Numbered from the stretch's first letter, positions 9,520 through 18,538 are shown. The stretch: 64,000 nt of DNA from Burkholderia ubonensis (GCF_001718695.1 NZ_CP013421.1:1-64000); one strand, 5' to 3'. Numbers and translations are program-made. Notes: a model not told the origin generated them from the letters alone.

Positions 9520-12500
9520 ATGCAGAGGAACCAGATCTCGGCGCTCGTCGCCGCCATGTTCGCAAGCGCAGGTGTGCTGGTCGCGGGGGCTGCCCACGCC
9601 GACAACTTCGTCGACCGCGGCAATCCGGACAACGCGTTGACCGGGCAATGCATCGACGGCACGAACCCGTTGTGCGTCGCGACGAAGAGCGGCACGTACG
9701 TCGCGACCAGCAGCACGAACTTCACGTCGGGCGCGAACGCGAAGGCCGGTTCCAGCGGCATCGCGATCGGCGACCAGTCGAACGCCGGCAGCCAGGGCGG
9801 CTCGAGCAGCGGCGGCGGTATTGCGATCGGCGTCGGCGCGCAGGCGCTCGCGAACTCGGCGACCGCGATCGGCACGGTGGCGCTCGCGCAAGGCAACACG
9901 GCGCTCGCGATGGGCCGCCAGTCGGCCGCGATCGGCGACTACTCGATGGCGCTGGGCAACGTCGCCGACGCGCACGGCACGAGCTCCATCGCGCTCGGTC
10001 ACTCGGCGCTGGCGAGCGGCGATCGTTCGATTGCGATCGGCGGCGCGAATCCGACCACCAGCGACGGCGTCTCGAACGGCGCTTCCTACGACGCGGCGAC
10101 GCAGACACGTGCGGGCGGCACGCAGTCGGTCGCGATCGGCGCGGGCGCGCAGACGAACGACAACAACCAGGTGGCCATTGGCTCCGGCAGCATCGGCGCG
10201 AACAACGGCGGTACGCCCGTGTTCGGCGGCACCGCCGCGCCGGTCGGCGGTGCGGTGTCGTTCGGTTCGGTCGGCCATGAACGGCAGATCCGCAACGTCG
10301 CGGCCGGTGCGGCCGATACGGACGCGGTGAACGTCGAGCAGCTGAAGAACGTCAACGGTACGCTGAGCACCGGCATCGCGAACGTCGATGCGCGCGTGAC
10401 CTCCGTCGGCAATACGCTGTCGACGTCGATCGCCAGCGTCGACCAGCGCGTGACCAATGTCGGCAACAGCCTGAGCACCAGCATCGTCACCGCGACGCAG
10501 AACGTCGTCAAATACACCGACGATTCGCATGCGGCGATCGCGCTCGACGGCGCGAGCGGCACGACGATCAGCGGGCTCGCGGCCGGCGTTGCCGATACCG
10601 ACGCGGTGAACGTCGGGCAACTGAAGGGCACCGTCGCGCCGCTGCAGACGTCGCTGTCGACCGCGGTCGGGAACATCACGAACCTGCAGAACAACGTGAC
10701 CGGCCTGAGCGCGTCGCTGAGCACCGCGGCGTCGAACATCGGCGGCCTGCAGGCGGCCGACGCGCGCAACGTGAAGTACGACGGCGCGAGCGGCTTCGAT
10801 TCGGTCACGTTCGCCGGCCCGAACGGCACGACGCTGCACAACGTCGCGGACGGCGTGGCCGCGAACGACGCGGTCAACGTCGGCCAGCTCGGCAAGGCGA
10901 CCGATACGCTGAACCAGTCGATCGCCAACGTCGGCAACAGCGTGACGAAGCTCGGCGATCAGGTGAACGTGAACACCGGTAATATCGCCGCGCTGCAACA
11001 GGACGCGCTGCAATGGAACGCGGGCCTCGGCACCTATGACGCGAGCCACGGCGGCAACGGGCCGCAGCGCATCGGCAACCTCGCGGCCGGCCGAGACGGC
11101 ACCGATGCGGTCAACGTCGATCAGCTGAATGCGGCGATCCACGACGGCACGAGCCAGCTCGATTCGCTCGCCGTGAAGTATGACGATGCGAGCAAGCAGC
11201 AGGTTTCGCTCGGCGGCGGCAACGGCAGCGCGCCGGTGCGCGTGACGAACGTCGCGGAAGGCGGCGTCTTGGTCGGCAGCACCGACGCGGTGAACGGCGC
11301 GCAGTTGCGCCGCGCGACCGACGCCACGGCGGCCGCGCTCGGCGGCGGTGCAACGGCGAATGCCGACGGCTCGCTCGGCGCGCCGTCGTACCGGGTCGGC
11401 GGCGACGCGTTCAACAACGTCGGCGACGCGCTGACGAACCTCGACGGCCGCGTCGGCAGCAACACGACGACGATCCAGAACCACGAAACCCGCCTCGGCA
11501 ACGCGGAAACCCATATCGCCGGCAATACGACCGCGATCGCCGGGTTGCAGAAGGACGCGCTGCAGTTCGACCCGACGCTCGGCGCCTACAGCGCCGCACG
11601 CGACGGCGCGCCGACGCAGCTGACCAACGTCGCCGACGGCCGGATCGCGGCCGGCAGCACGGATGCGGTCAACGGTGGCCAGCTGTACGGCGTGAAGACC
11701 GATCTCGAGCAGCAGATCACGAACGTGTCGAACCAGGCCGGCGAAGCCGTGAAGAACGTCGTGAAATACGACGTGGACACGAACGGCAACCGGCTGAATT
11801 CCGTTTCGCTCGTCGGCGGCGATGCCGCGTCGCCCGTCGTGCTGAAGAACGTCGCGGCCGGCGTGGACGATACCGATGCGGTGAACGTGAAGCAGCTGAA
11901 GTCGGTGCAGTCGAACCTCGACCAGCTCGGCGCGCTCGCGGTGCAGTACGACGATGCGTCGAAGAGCTCGATCACGCTCGGCGGCGCCGGCGGCACGAGG
12001 ATCACGAACGTGCAGGCCGGTACGCTCAGCGCAACCAGCACGGACGCCGTGAACGGCTCGCAGCTCCACGCGACGAATCAGCAGGTCGCGAAGAACACGA
12101 CCGACATCACGAACCTGCAGGAGAGCGTGACCAACGTCACGAACGGCAAGGCGGGCCTCGTGCAGCAGCAGGACCCGAACGGCGCGATCACGGTTGGCAA
12201 GGACTCGGGCGGCACGAGCGTGAACTTCGCCGGCACGTCGGGCGACCGCGTGCTGAGCGGCGTCGCGGCCGGCGTGAACGCGAACGACGCGGTCAACATG
12301 GCGCAGTTCAACAGCGCGCTGAACACCGCGGCGGCCAACGACCGGATCCGTGCGGCGGCGACCGATGCGAACACCACGTGGATCGCGCGCGCCGATGCCG
12401 GTTCGATCGGCTCGACGGCAACCGCGAGCGGCAAGAACGCCGTCGCGGTCGGCCAGGGCTCGGTCGCGGATCGCGACAATTCGTTCTCGGTCGGCGCGAA

Positions 12501-12897
12501 GGGCAACGAGCGCCAGGTCACCAACGTCGCGGCCGGTACGGCGCCGACCGACGCGGTGAACGTGCAGCAGCTGAACGACAACCTGAACGCTGCGTCGACG
12601 CAGGCGAAGGGCTACACCGATCAGCGCGTCGGACAGGTGTACAACGCGTTCAACGATCTGAAGAAGGACATGTTCGGCGGCGTTGCGTCGGCGATGGCGG
12701 TGGCCGGCCTTCCGCAACCGACTGCGCCGGGGCGCTCGATGGTGTCGGCAGCCACGGCGAACTACCGCGGCCAGCAAGGTTTCGCGGCGGGTTACTCGTA
12801 CGTGACGGAGAGCAACCGCTGGGTCGTCAAGGCGTCGGTGACGGGCAACAGCCGCTCGGACTTCGGTGCGGTCGTCGGCGCGGGCTACCAGTTCTGA
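9520..12897 (+). CDS. Trimeric autotransporter adhesin (YadA/BpaA-like, type Vc secretion)
   Basis: 1125 residues. A signal peptide (1-27, cleavage after AAHA) is followed by a YadA-type head of AIG/ALG beta-roll repeats (about 80-250; AIGVGAQALANSATAIG, SIALGHSALASGDRSIAIGG). A long stalk carries repeated neck connectors of the DTDAVNVxQL type (VEQL, VGQLK, VGQLG, VDQL, VKQL, MAQF, VQQL), and a second short head segment lies near 970-1000. The C-terminal YadA anchor (about 1040-1125) ends in aromatic Phe (GAGYQF), as required for BamA-dependent insertion. It should trimerise, form the 12-stranded beta-barrel and display the passenger for adhesion or serum resistance. Followed by a strong terminator, so monocistronic. 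No extended signal-peptide region is present. Confidence 0.95.
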   Translation: MQRNQISALVAAMFASAGVLVAGAAHADNFVDRGNPDNALTGQCIDGTNPLCVATKSGTYVATSSTNFTSGANAKAGSSGIAIGDQSNAGSQGGSSSGGGIAIGVGAQALANSATAIGTVALAQGNTALAMGRQSAAIGDYSMALGNVADAHGTSSIALGHSALASGDRSIAIGGANPTTSDGVSNGASYDAATQTRAGGTQSVAIGAGAQTNDNNQVAIGSGSIGANNGGTPVFGGTAAPVGGAVSFGSVGHERQIRNVAAGAADTDAVNVEQLKNVNGTLSTGIANVDARVTSVGNTLSTSIASVDQRVTNVGNSLSTSIVTATQNVVKYTDDSHAAIALDGASGTTISGLAAGVADTDAVNVGQLKGTVAPLQTSLSTAVGNITNLQNNVTGLSASLSTAASNIGGLQAADARNVKYDGASGFDSVTFAGPNGTTLHNVADGVAANDAVNVGQLGKATDTLNQSIANVGNSVTKLGDQVNVNTGNIAALQQDALQWNAGLGTYDASHGGNGPQRIGNLAAGRDGTDAVNVDQLNAAIHDGTSQLDSLAVKYDDASKQQVSLGGGNGSAPVRVTNVAEGGVLVGSTDAVNGAQLRRATDATAAALGGGATANADGSLGAPSYRVGGDAFNNVGDALTNLDGRVGSNTTTIQNHETRLGNAETHIAGNTTAIAGLQKDALQFDPTLGAYSAARDGAPTQLTNVADGRIAAGSTDAVNGGQLYGVKTDLEQQITNVSNQAGEAVKNVVKYDVDTNGNRLNSVSLVGGDAASPVVLKNVAAGVDDTDAVNVKQLKSVQSNLDQLGALAVQYDDASKSSITLGGAGGTRITNVQAGTLSATSTDAVNGSQLHATNQQVAKNTTDITNLQESVTNVTNGKAGLVQQQDPNGAITVGKDSGGTSVNFAGTSGDRVLSGVAAGVNANDAVNMAQFNSALNTAAANDRIRAAATDANTTWIARADAGSIGSTATASGKNAVAVGQGSVADRDNSFSVGAKGNERQVTNVAAGTAPTDAVNVQQLNDNLNAASTQAKGYTDQRVGQVYNAFNDLKKDMFGGVASAMAVAGLPQPTAPGRSMVSAATANYRGQQGFAAGYSYVTESNRWVVKASVTGNSRSDFGAVVGAGYQF

Positions 12898-12960
12898 TGC
12901 GGGCGCGAGCCCGTTGAACGGCGGCGCGCGGCGGGCAGGCGGGATGCCCGGCGCGTGCGC

Positions 12961-12992
12961 GGCCCGAGGTCGTCGATCGACCTCGGGCCGTT
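12961..12992 (+). terminator. Terminator after the autotransporter gene
   Basis: Perfect 12-bp stem GGCCCGAGGTCG / CGACCTCGGGCC around TCGAT, followed by GTTTGCATTG. About 60 nt past the stop codon. Confidence 0.7.
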
Positions 12993-13047
12993 TGCATTGT
13001 CGATCGGGAAAATCCGGACGGCCCTGCGCCATGGCGCCGCCGCGCCG

Positions 13048-13061
13048 TTGACTTGCGTCAA
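13048..13061 (+). promoter_or_regulatory. FNR/Anr-type box A, class II promoter of the solute-binding protein gene
   Basis: TTGACTTGCGTCAA, a perfect palindrome of the FNR/Anr/FixK class. TACAGT, a good -10, lies at 13083-13088, starting 22 nt after the box. This places the box near -41 and the start site at about 13095. The gene begins at 13205. Confidence 0.8.
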
Positions 13062-13204
13062 GGGCACGCGAGGGGCGGCGCCTACAGTGAATTCACGTCG
13101 GGTCTCGAACACGCGCGGCGACGGATGCGGAATGCGTTCCGCCCGTGGCCGCGACGGCTCGCGACACCGCGCCCGCGGGGTGCCCATCGTGGAAAGGGGG
13201 AGTC

Positions 13205-14095
13205 ATGAGACATCGGTCCTTTGCCGTGCTCGCCACATTGCTCGCGGCGTGCGTCGCGTCGACGGCCGCATGCGCGCAGACGCTCGACAAGATTTCGCGG
13301 TCCGGCCGGATCGTCGTGTCGTACCGCGAAGCCGCGGTGCCGTTCAGCTATCTGCTGACGCCGCACAAGGCCGTCGGCTTTTCGGTCGACGTGACCGAAG
13401 CCATCGTCGACGACGTCCGCAAGACGCTGCGCAGGCCCGACCTGCGGGTCGCCTACGTGCCGGTGACCGGACAGAACCGCATTCCGCTGCTGGTCGATGG
13501 CAGCTACGACCTCGAATGCGGATCGACGACCAATACGTCGGCGCGCGGCAAGGACGTCGCGTTCTCGATCAACTACTTCTATGCCGGCACGCGGCTGATG
13601 GCGAAGCGCGCGTCGCACATCGGCGACTACGCGGACCTTGCGCACCAGGCCGTCGCGACGGTTGCCGGAAGCACGAACGAGAAGACGTTGCGGCGCGAAC
13701 TCGCCGCGCGGCACATCGATGCCGACGTGGTGCTCGCGAAGGACTATGCGGATGCACTGCAGATGGTCGCGACCGACAAGGTCGCCGCGCTCGCGCTCGA
13801 CGACGTTCTGCTGTACGGACTGCGGGCGAATGCCGACGATCCCGGCAGTTGGGTCGTCGCCGGCGACGCGCTGCAGGTCGAGCCTTACGCATGCATGGTG
13901 CGCAAGGACGATCCGGCGTTCAAGCGGCTCGTCGACGGCACGCTCACGCGGCTCATCAGAAGCGGCGAGTTCGCGCGGCTCTATGCGAAGTGGTTCGAAT
14001 CGCCGATTCCGCCGCGCGGCGCGAATCTCGACATGCCGATGAGCGCGGCGCTGAAGGCGAATCTCGTCACGCGCAGCGATCGGCCGGCCCAATGA
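13205..14095 (+). CDS. Periplasmic solute-binding protein, amino-acid ABC transporter type (SBP_bac_3)
   Basis: 296 residues. The N-terminus is an export signal (1-24, ending ACA-QT); LLAAC at 12-16 also fits a lipobox, so it may be lipid-anchored. The mature part is a type II periplasmic binding fold with GRIVVSYREAAVPFSY, DLECGSTTNT (the ligand-contacting loop of glutamate/aspartate binders such as GltI) and KWFESPIPP at the end. It would bind a polar amino acid in the periplasm. No permease or ATPase gene is nearby, so it acts with a remote transporter or as a sensor module for the adjacent kinase. RBS GGGGGAG precedes ATG. FNR box A implies anaerobic induction. Confidence 0.85.
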   Translation: MRHRSFAVLATLLAACVASTAACAQTLDKISRSGRIVVSYREAAVPFSYLLTPHKAVGFSVDVTEAIVDDVRKTLRRPDLRVAYVPVTGQNRIPLLVDGSYDLECGSTTNTSARGKDVAFSINYFYAGTRLMAKRASHIGDYADLAHQAVATVAGSTNEKTLRRELAARHIDADVVLAKDYADALQMVATDKVAALALDDVLLYGLRANADDPGSWVVAGDALQVEPYACMVRKDDPAFKRLVDGTLTRLIRSGEFARLYAKWFESPIPPRGANLDMPMSAALKANLVTRSDRPAQ

Positions 14096-14183
14096 TCGAC
14101 GACGAAGGCGACGTGCGCGCAGCGGTCGAACGCGCAACTGCCGCTACGCTCGCCTCACCGTCATGAACGGCCTCCGGTGTGCG

Positions 14184-15575
14184 CTAGCGGCGCGACAACG
14201 ACGACAAGTGCACGACGAGTTCCTGCCCGCCGGTGGCGAGCGTCTTCCAGTCGGCGTCGCCGCCGATCGTCGCGACCTGCTCGCGTATCGCGAACAGCGC
14301 CGGAGGGCGCTGCCGGTCGACGAAGGCGTCGTCGAGCGCGCCGTCCTCCCGGATCGTCAACCTGACGAAACCGCTGGCCTGCCGCAACTGCACGCCGATG
14401 CGCGCAACGGGCACGCGCAGCCGCGCGGATTCGAGCGCATCGCGTGCGATCCGATAAAGCACCGACGCGGCCGCATCGTCCACCACGGTCGCGCTGAGGT
14501 CGGTGTCGATCTTCACGCCGTATCGGGCGAACAGATCTTGCGCGAGCCACTCGAGCGTGGCGGCGAGCCCGAGCTCGTCGAGCATCGGCGGCCTGAGGTC
14601 GGCGGTGAGTTGCCGCACGTGTGCGGCGAGATGGTCCAGATGCGCGTCGATCTTCCGGCTGGCTTCGTTCGCGGTTCCGTCTTGCTGCATCAACTGAGCA
14701 TAACGTGCGTTCAGCGCGGCGATCTCGATCTTCAACGCGTCGAGCGGTTGTGCGAGCCCTTCGTGAAGCTCGCGGGCAACGCGTGCGAATTCGGCCTCGC
14801 GCTCACGCTGCACGCCGCGCGCGAGTTCGCGCAACGCATGGCGCGATTCGCGCAGCTCGCGCTCGGTCGCATTGCGTCGCGTGACGTCGTGGAACGTCAA
14901 CAGCACCGGCGCATGAACTGCGTCGCTCGATACGGTCGCCAACACGTCGACGTCGCGGGTCCGACCGTCGCGGCGCGTGAGGACGCCAGCCGTCGGCTCG
15001 GTCCGCCCGTGCGGCGCGACTGGCGCCATCGCCAGTTGCCGCCGCACGCCTTTCAGGCCGTCCGCGTCGAGCCACGCGGATGCCGCTGTGGCGATCACGT
15101 CTGCCGGCGCGAGCGCGCCGAGCAGCGCGAGGCATGCGTCGTTCACCCCGACGATCACGCCGTCGCGCATCAGCCACGTCGCAACGGGGTTGTGTTCGGC
15201 ACATGCGCGCGGGTGCGCGGCGCGCGCAGGCGATGCGTCGATGGCGCGAACGCACGTCGCGATGCCGGCGGCGTTTGCGAGCGGTGCCGAGTCCGGTTCG
15301 ATACGGCGCGCGTGCTCTGTTTCAGCGGATCGACACGTCGCGATGGTAGGGTGGGCCGGCATGCGCGCGCTGCGTCCGACCATGCGCTCGGCTGCCGGAT
15401 TGAACAGAACGACGTGATCGCGATTGCTGGACGCGACGGGCGTATCGCACGCGGCATTCGTCTGATGGTCCGTGGCGGCGACGCGCTGCATTTTGCAGAA
15501 AACCCAGGCCCAGGTTCCGAGCGTGACGAACAGCCCGGCGACGGTCAATACGTCCATCGAATCGTTGTGCATCAT
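14184..15575 (-). CDS. Membrane-anchored PAS histidine kinase of the NarL-partner (HisKA_3) type with degenerate ATPase domain
   Basis: 463 residues: one N-terminal membrane helix (8-28), a PAS domain around 125-232 (DGVIVGVNDACLALLG, LTFHDVTRRNATERE), and a HisKA_3 dimerisation helix with phospho-acceptor His271 in RVARELHEGLAQPLDALK. The catalytic domain is eroded. The N-box reads RDALESARL, where EALTNALRHA is expected, losing the Mg-binding Asn. The G1 box reads REDGAL instead of DNGxG. It may be a pseudokinase, a phosphatase or an adaptor for the two NarL-type regulators of this block. A start at residue 7 (MDVLTV) is equally possible. It converges with the solute-binding gene, and no cognate regulator is adjacent. 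Confidence 0.8.
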   Translation of the reverse strand: MMHNDSMDVLTVAGLFVTLGTWAWVFCKMQRVAATDHQTNAACDTPVASSNRDHVVLFNPAAERMVGRSARMPAHPTIATCRSAETEHARRIEPDSAPLANAAGIATCVRAIDASPARAAHPRACAEHNPVATWLMRDGVIVGVNDACLALLGALAPADVIATAASAWLDADGLKGVRRQLAMAPVAPHGRTEPTAGVLTRRDGRTRDVDVLATVSSDAVHAPVLLTFHDVTRRNATERELRESRHALRELARGVQREREAEFARVARELHEGLAQPLDALKIEIAALNARYAQLMQQDGTANEASRKIDAHLDHLAAHVRQLTADLRPPMLDELGLAATLEWLAQDLFARYGVKIDTDLSATVVDDAAASVLYRIARDALESARLRVPVARIGVQLRQASGFVRLTIREDGALDDAFVDRQRPPALFAIREQVATIGGDADWKTLATGGQELVVHLSSLSRR

Positions 15576-15729
15576 CTTCGCGAGTCTCCGAGTGTCAAAT
15601 ATACTTGACGAAGGGATCGCCGCGGAAGAAAAATGGCGAGCCGGCGGGGTCCGGCGAAGGTTTCAATGGCAGAGAGGGGTGTCGCAGGCGCTCCGGCCTA
15701 GCGGTCCCTTCTCATTCGAGGCCAGTGGT

Positions 15730-16056
15730 ATGAACATGTTTTTTCGTCTGCCCATCGCGCTGCAGGGACACGCGCACGAGCGTTTCGAGGTCGACGCGCA
15801 GGACGATGAATCGTTTGCGGCCCATCAGGTCGATTTCATCTGTTCGCTGTACGGGCGCGCCGAGTATCTGCGCGCGTGCGGCCGCGAGGACCCGGTCGGG
15901 GACGCCTTCCTGGCCGGCATCGTCAACGTGCTCGAAGCGCTCGAACTGAACTCCCCGGGCGATGCTCAAGGCTGCCTGATGCGGCTGCAGCAGATCATCG
16001 ACGCGGTGTTCGCGGCACGCGGGCACAGTGCGGTGCGCGACACGCCGCCCGCCTGA
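15730..16056 (+). CDS. Hypothetical protein, 108 residues
   Basis: Soluble, acidic N-terminal half with FEVDAQDDESFAAHQVDFI and a helical C-terminal half; codon use matches neighbours. I do not recognise a family. It lies between divergent kinase and cNMP-domain regulator genes and converges with the latter after only 19 nt. ATG 15730 is chosen because upstream in-frame sequence is not protein-like; the ATG two codons later is an alternative. Confidence 0.6.
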   Translation: MNMFFRLPIALQGHAHERFEVDAQDDESFAAHQVDFICSLYGRAEYLRACGREDPVGDAFLAGIVNVLEALELNSPGDAQGCLMRLQQIIDAVFAARGHSAVRDTPPA

Positions 16057-16075
16057 ACGCGTTTTCCGTCTTCGG

Positions 16076-17092
16076 TCAGCGCACGGCGAACACGCGTGCG
16101 TCGTTGCGACACAGGATGCGGTGGCACTCGCACGCGTGGTGCTCGATCGCGTCGCGATCGACGATCGTGATTAGGCCGGGACGATAGCGGATCGCGCCGT
16201 CGGTCCCCAGTTTGCGCAGCGTATTGCGGGCGAGCGCGCCGTCGAACGCCAGGACCCCCGGAAAGACTTTCCTGCTGAACTGGATCGCGTTGCCGTCCAG
16301 CCGGTCGAGCGTTTGCAGCAGCCAGCGGCACAGCTGCTCCAGCGGCGAATGGTGATGCCCGCACACGGTGAGTTGCGACATCTGCGCGAGCAATGCCTGC
16401 GTATAGCGCAGCAGCAGTCGCTGGAACGTGCCGCCGAGCGAGAATTCCTGTTTGGCGACGTCGGCGTCGAGCCGGTATGCATGGCCCGCGCCCTGGACGA
16501 CCACGCGGTTGGCCGCGCGCGGCTCGCCGATACATGCAGACAAGCCCACGAGCCCGTCGTTGCCGATCATGGCCAGGCCGAGCGGTGCGCTCGCTTTCGT
16601 CGAATGGAAGACGACGCAGGCCGCGGTGGTCGGCAGATACAGGTGGCTCAGGCTGTCGCCTTGCTTGTGGAGCACTTGTCCGGGCGCGAGATCCACCGGT
16701 ACGAGATGCGGTGCTAGCCGGTCGAGTTCGTTGGCCGGCAGCGCACGCAGCAGCCGGTTGTCCGAAGGCGCGGCACCGGTTGCGCGCGCGCCGTCGCGAC
16801 TGCCGCGATCGGACTGTGTGCCTTGCGCCACGCGCGCGACGAGTTCGAGATGCTGACGGATCAGGATGTCGCGGTTGCTTTCCGGCAGGAGACTCAGGAC
16901 CGCGGAGCGCACGTCGTCCTGACCGAGCGCATCGAGGATGCGCAGCTTCGACAGCGTGCCGAGGTCGCTCTTACCGGTGCGCCACGCAGATATCTGGGCG
17001 CGGGTCAACGCGAGCGCCTCCGCGAGTTGGGCGTCGCTGGGATAGCCGCCCAGCTTCTTTACTTCGTCGAATAATGCATACCAGTCGTGCAC
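16076..17092 (-). CDS. Cyclic-nucleotide-domain (Crp/Fnr-like) regulator with an extra N-terminal HTH
   Basis: 338 residues from GTG 17092. Residues 1-55 look like a phage-repressor-type HTH (YPSDAQLAEALALTRAQISAWRTGKS). A Crp/Fnr-type effector beta-barrel follows (about 110-235: LAPGQVLHKQGDSLSHLYLP, GLSACIGEP). The C-terminus keeps landmarks of one Crp branch (LCRWLLQTLDRLDG, IRYRPGLITIVDRDAIE, HACECHRI), but the usual second-wing HTH is weak (LAFDGALARNTLRKLG). DNA binding may therefore have moved to the N-terminal HTH. No Fe-S cysteine motif is present, so it is not a direct oxygen sensor. The GTG start is judged from where protein-like sequence begins; the RBS is weak. A perfect palindrome upstream suggests autoregulation. 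Confidence 0.75.
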   Translation of the reverse strand: MHDWYALFDEVKKLGGYPSDAQLAEALALTRAQISAWRTGKSDLGTLSKLRILDALGQDDVRSAVLSLLPESNRDILIRQHLELVARVAQGTQSDRGSRDGARATGAAPSDNRLLRALPANELDRLAPHLVPVDLAPGQVLHKQGDSLSHLYLPTTAACVVFHSTKASAPLGLAMIGNDGLVGLSACIGEPRAANRVVVQGAGHAYRLDADVAKQEFSLGGTFQRLLLRYTQALLAQMSQLTVCGHHHSPLEQLCRWLLQTLDRLDGNAIQFSRKVFPGVLAFDGALARNTLRKLGTDGAIRYRPGLITIVDRDAIEHHACECHRILCRNDARVFAVR

Positions 17093-17151
17093 GATGTTCA
17101 GCCTGCGACGCAGTCCCGTGGCGAGGGCAACAGGGAATCGGATCAGGCGCC

Positions 17152-17168
17152 CATTTATAGCATAAATG
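17152..17168 (-). promoter_or_regulatory. Palindrome overlapping an extended -10 upstream of the cNMP-domain regulator
   Basis: CATTTAT-AGC-ATAAATG is a perfect 17-bp inverted repeat. On the minus strand it reads TTTATGCTATAAATGG, containing TGcTATAAA, an extended -10 about 60-75 nt before the regulator start. A repressor bound here would cover the promoter, so this is a candidate autoregulatory operator. Confidence 0.6.
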
Positions 17169-17378
17169 ACGCATGAATCCGCGATCGCGCGCGCGCGAAT
17201 GGTCCGCGCGGTCGACCGGGACGCGAATCGCGTGATGGCAGCGTCGGGCCGGGGGCGGCTTCGTTCCACCGTGCGTCGCTACCGGCTTTCATGTGTCTTT
17301 CACACGGCTTTCGCAGTGCGCGTACGCGCGTTGCGCAAACGCCGGACGGCGACGTCGTGCCCGACTCGCGCGTCACGC

Positions 17379-17594
17379 TCAAAGCCGGTCGAGCAGCGCG
17401 AAGATCTCGTCGGTGCGGCGCAGCAGCGCGTTGTTGCGCTCGGCGCTCTCTCTGACCGCATGCAGCCTCGCGCGCCAGTACGCAGGATCGCTCACCGATG
17501 CGCTGCTCGGGAAGTAGGAGCGTGTCTGCTCGAGCAGACGAATGGAACCTTCGATATGGGACAGCTCGCGTTCGACGTCGCAGTACCAGTTCAT
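17379..17594 (-). CDS. Small protein of the WYxxxExEL...AERNN family (copy 1)
   Basis: 71 residues, MNWYCDVERELSHIEGSIR to IFALLDRL, predicted all-helical and possibly coiled-coil. A second member lies at 27993-28220. They share W-Y at residues 3-4, E-L, FP, P-x-YW-x-x-RL-x-x-(V/I)RE, AERNN and a C-terminal E-I/L-x-A-L/E-x-x-L helix. No known domain is recognised. RBS GGGAGA precedes ATG. Both copies sit beside a regulator of this anoxia block, suggesting a regulatory-partner or stress role, which is inference only. Confidence 0.75.
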   Translation of the reverse strand: MNWYCDVERELSHIEGSIRLLEQTRSYFPSSASVSDPAYWRARLHAVRESAERNNALLRRTDEIFALLDRL

Positions 17595-18088
17595 TCGTGG
17601 TCTCCCGAGGTTGACCGGTGCATGCTGAGCCTCGCGACGCCGTCGTGTCTTGATGCCGCTCAACGCAGAGATTCATCCGATTTTTCGCGGCGACGTTCAG
17701 CCGAATCGGCATGCTGCATCGCCGCAGTGCTCGGCTGTCGTCGCGTCGGATCCGTTGATGGCTTGGATCGCTTCGATCGCCGAAGCTCGCCGGATGACCT
17801 GCGTCAAGGTCGATCGGCACGCCGGAGCGAAGATCGACGTTCCCGCATGTCGATCGCGATGCGCGTCGGCATGTCGGGTGCCGTCTTCCCATGCACCTCG
17901 ACGAGGCGGCATGGATCGTGCGCGCGTTGCACGCGAATGTGCCGAATCGCCCGACGATTTTGCGTTCCGACGCCGCACGTACCGTTGTTCGTATCCGATG
18001 CGGACACGAGCCGGTGGCCGTGAATTGCGACAGCGCGTCGCGACGGGCATCGACCGGTGTTGCGCTGAACTGCTGACGGAGAATCGAC
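17595..18088. other. Intergenic region with FNR-type box B
   Basis: 494 bp between the divergent small gene and the first CBS gene. Frames open here have no RBS and no protein-like composition. The only recognised element is box B at 17794-17807. Confidence 0.5.
17794..17807 (+). promoter_or_regulatory. FNR/Anr-type box B (one mismatch)
   Basis: ATGACCTGCGTCAA; the first half-site has A for T. The hexamer at the standard spacing on the plus strand is GAAGAT (17829-17834), a weak -10, which would give a leader of about 250 nt to the CBS gene at 18089. The minus-strand candidate is poorer. Confidence 0.5.
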
Positions 18089-18538
18089 ATGAATGCCGCG
18101 ATGCTTTGCACCCGCGATGTCGCCACGTGTACGACGCAGGCTACCGTCGTCGACGCGGCCGCGATGATGCGCGACGCCCACGCGGGCGATCTCGTGGTCG
18201 TGAGCGAACAGGACGGGAAGCTCGTGCCGGTCGGGATGGTCACCGATCGCGACATCGTGCTGACCGTGGTGCGCGCCGACGCGGCGCCCGGCGCGCTGTT
18301 CGTCGGCGACGTGATGTCGGCGCCCGTCGCGCTCGCGAACGCCGACGACGACATCTGGTTGCTCGCGAAGCGGATGCGCCAGCACGGCGTGCGTCGCTTG
18401 CCGGTCGTCGGCGCCGATGGGGAACTGGTCGGCGTCGTGTCGCTCGACGACATGCTGCGCGCGGCCGCGGCGCTGCTCGATGAATTGCGTCTCGTCGCTG
18501 CGCGTCAGGTGTATTTCGAGGAGAAGCAGCGTGGGTGA
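18089..18538 (+). CDS. CBS-domain pair protein (copy 1)
   Basis: 149 residues made almost entirely of two CBS motifs forming one Bateman module: first TVVDAAAMMRDAHAGDLVVV with GMVTDRDIV, second GVRRLPVV with LVGVVSLDDML. Such stand-alone proteins bind adenosine nucleotides (AMP/ATP, SAM or NADH) and report energy state. Same size and organisation as the gene at 20522, so a paralogous pair. Members of this kind occur in the mycobacterial hypoxia regulon (Hrp1). Followed after 78 nt by a small membrane-protein gene. FNR box B lies upstream. Confidence 0.9.
   Translation: MNAAMLCTRDVATCTTQATVVDAAAMMRDAHAGDLVVVSEQDGKLVPVGMVTDRDIVLTVVRADAAPGALFVGDVMSAPVALANADDDIWLLAKRMRQHGVRRLPVVGADGELVGVVSLDDMLRAAAALLDELRLVAARQVYFEEKQRG

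Noticed and set aside
9394..13032. 1212-codon open frame on the minus strand opposite the autotransporter
   Set aside because: Arg/Val/Asp-rich artefact of GC-biased third positions; the plus strand has signal peptide, head, neck and anchor motifs and a proper RBS.
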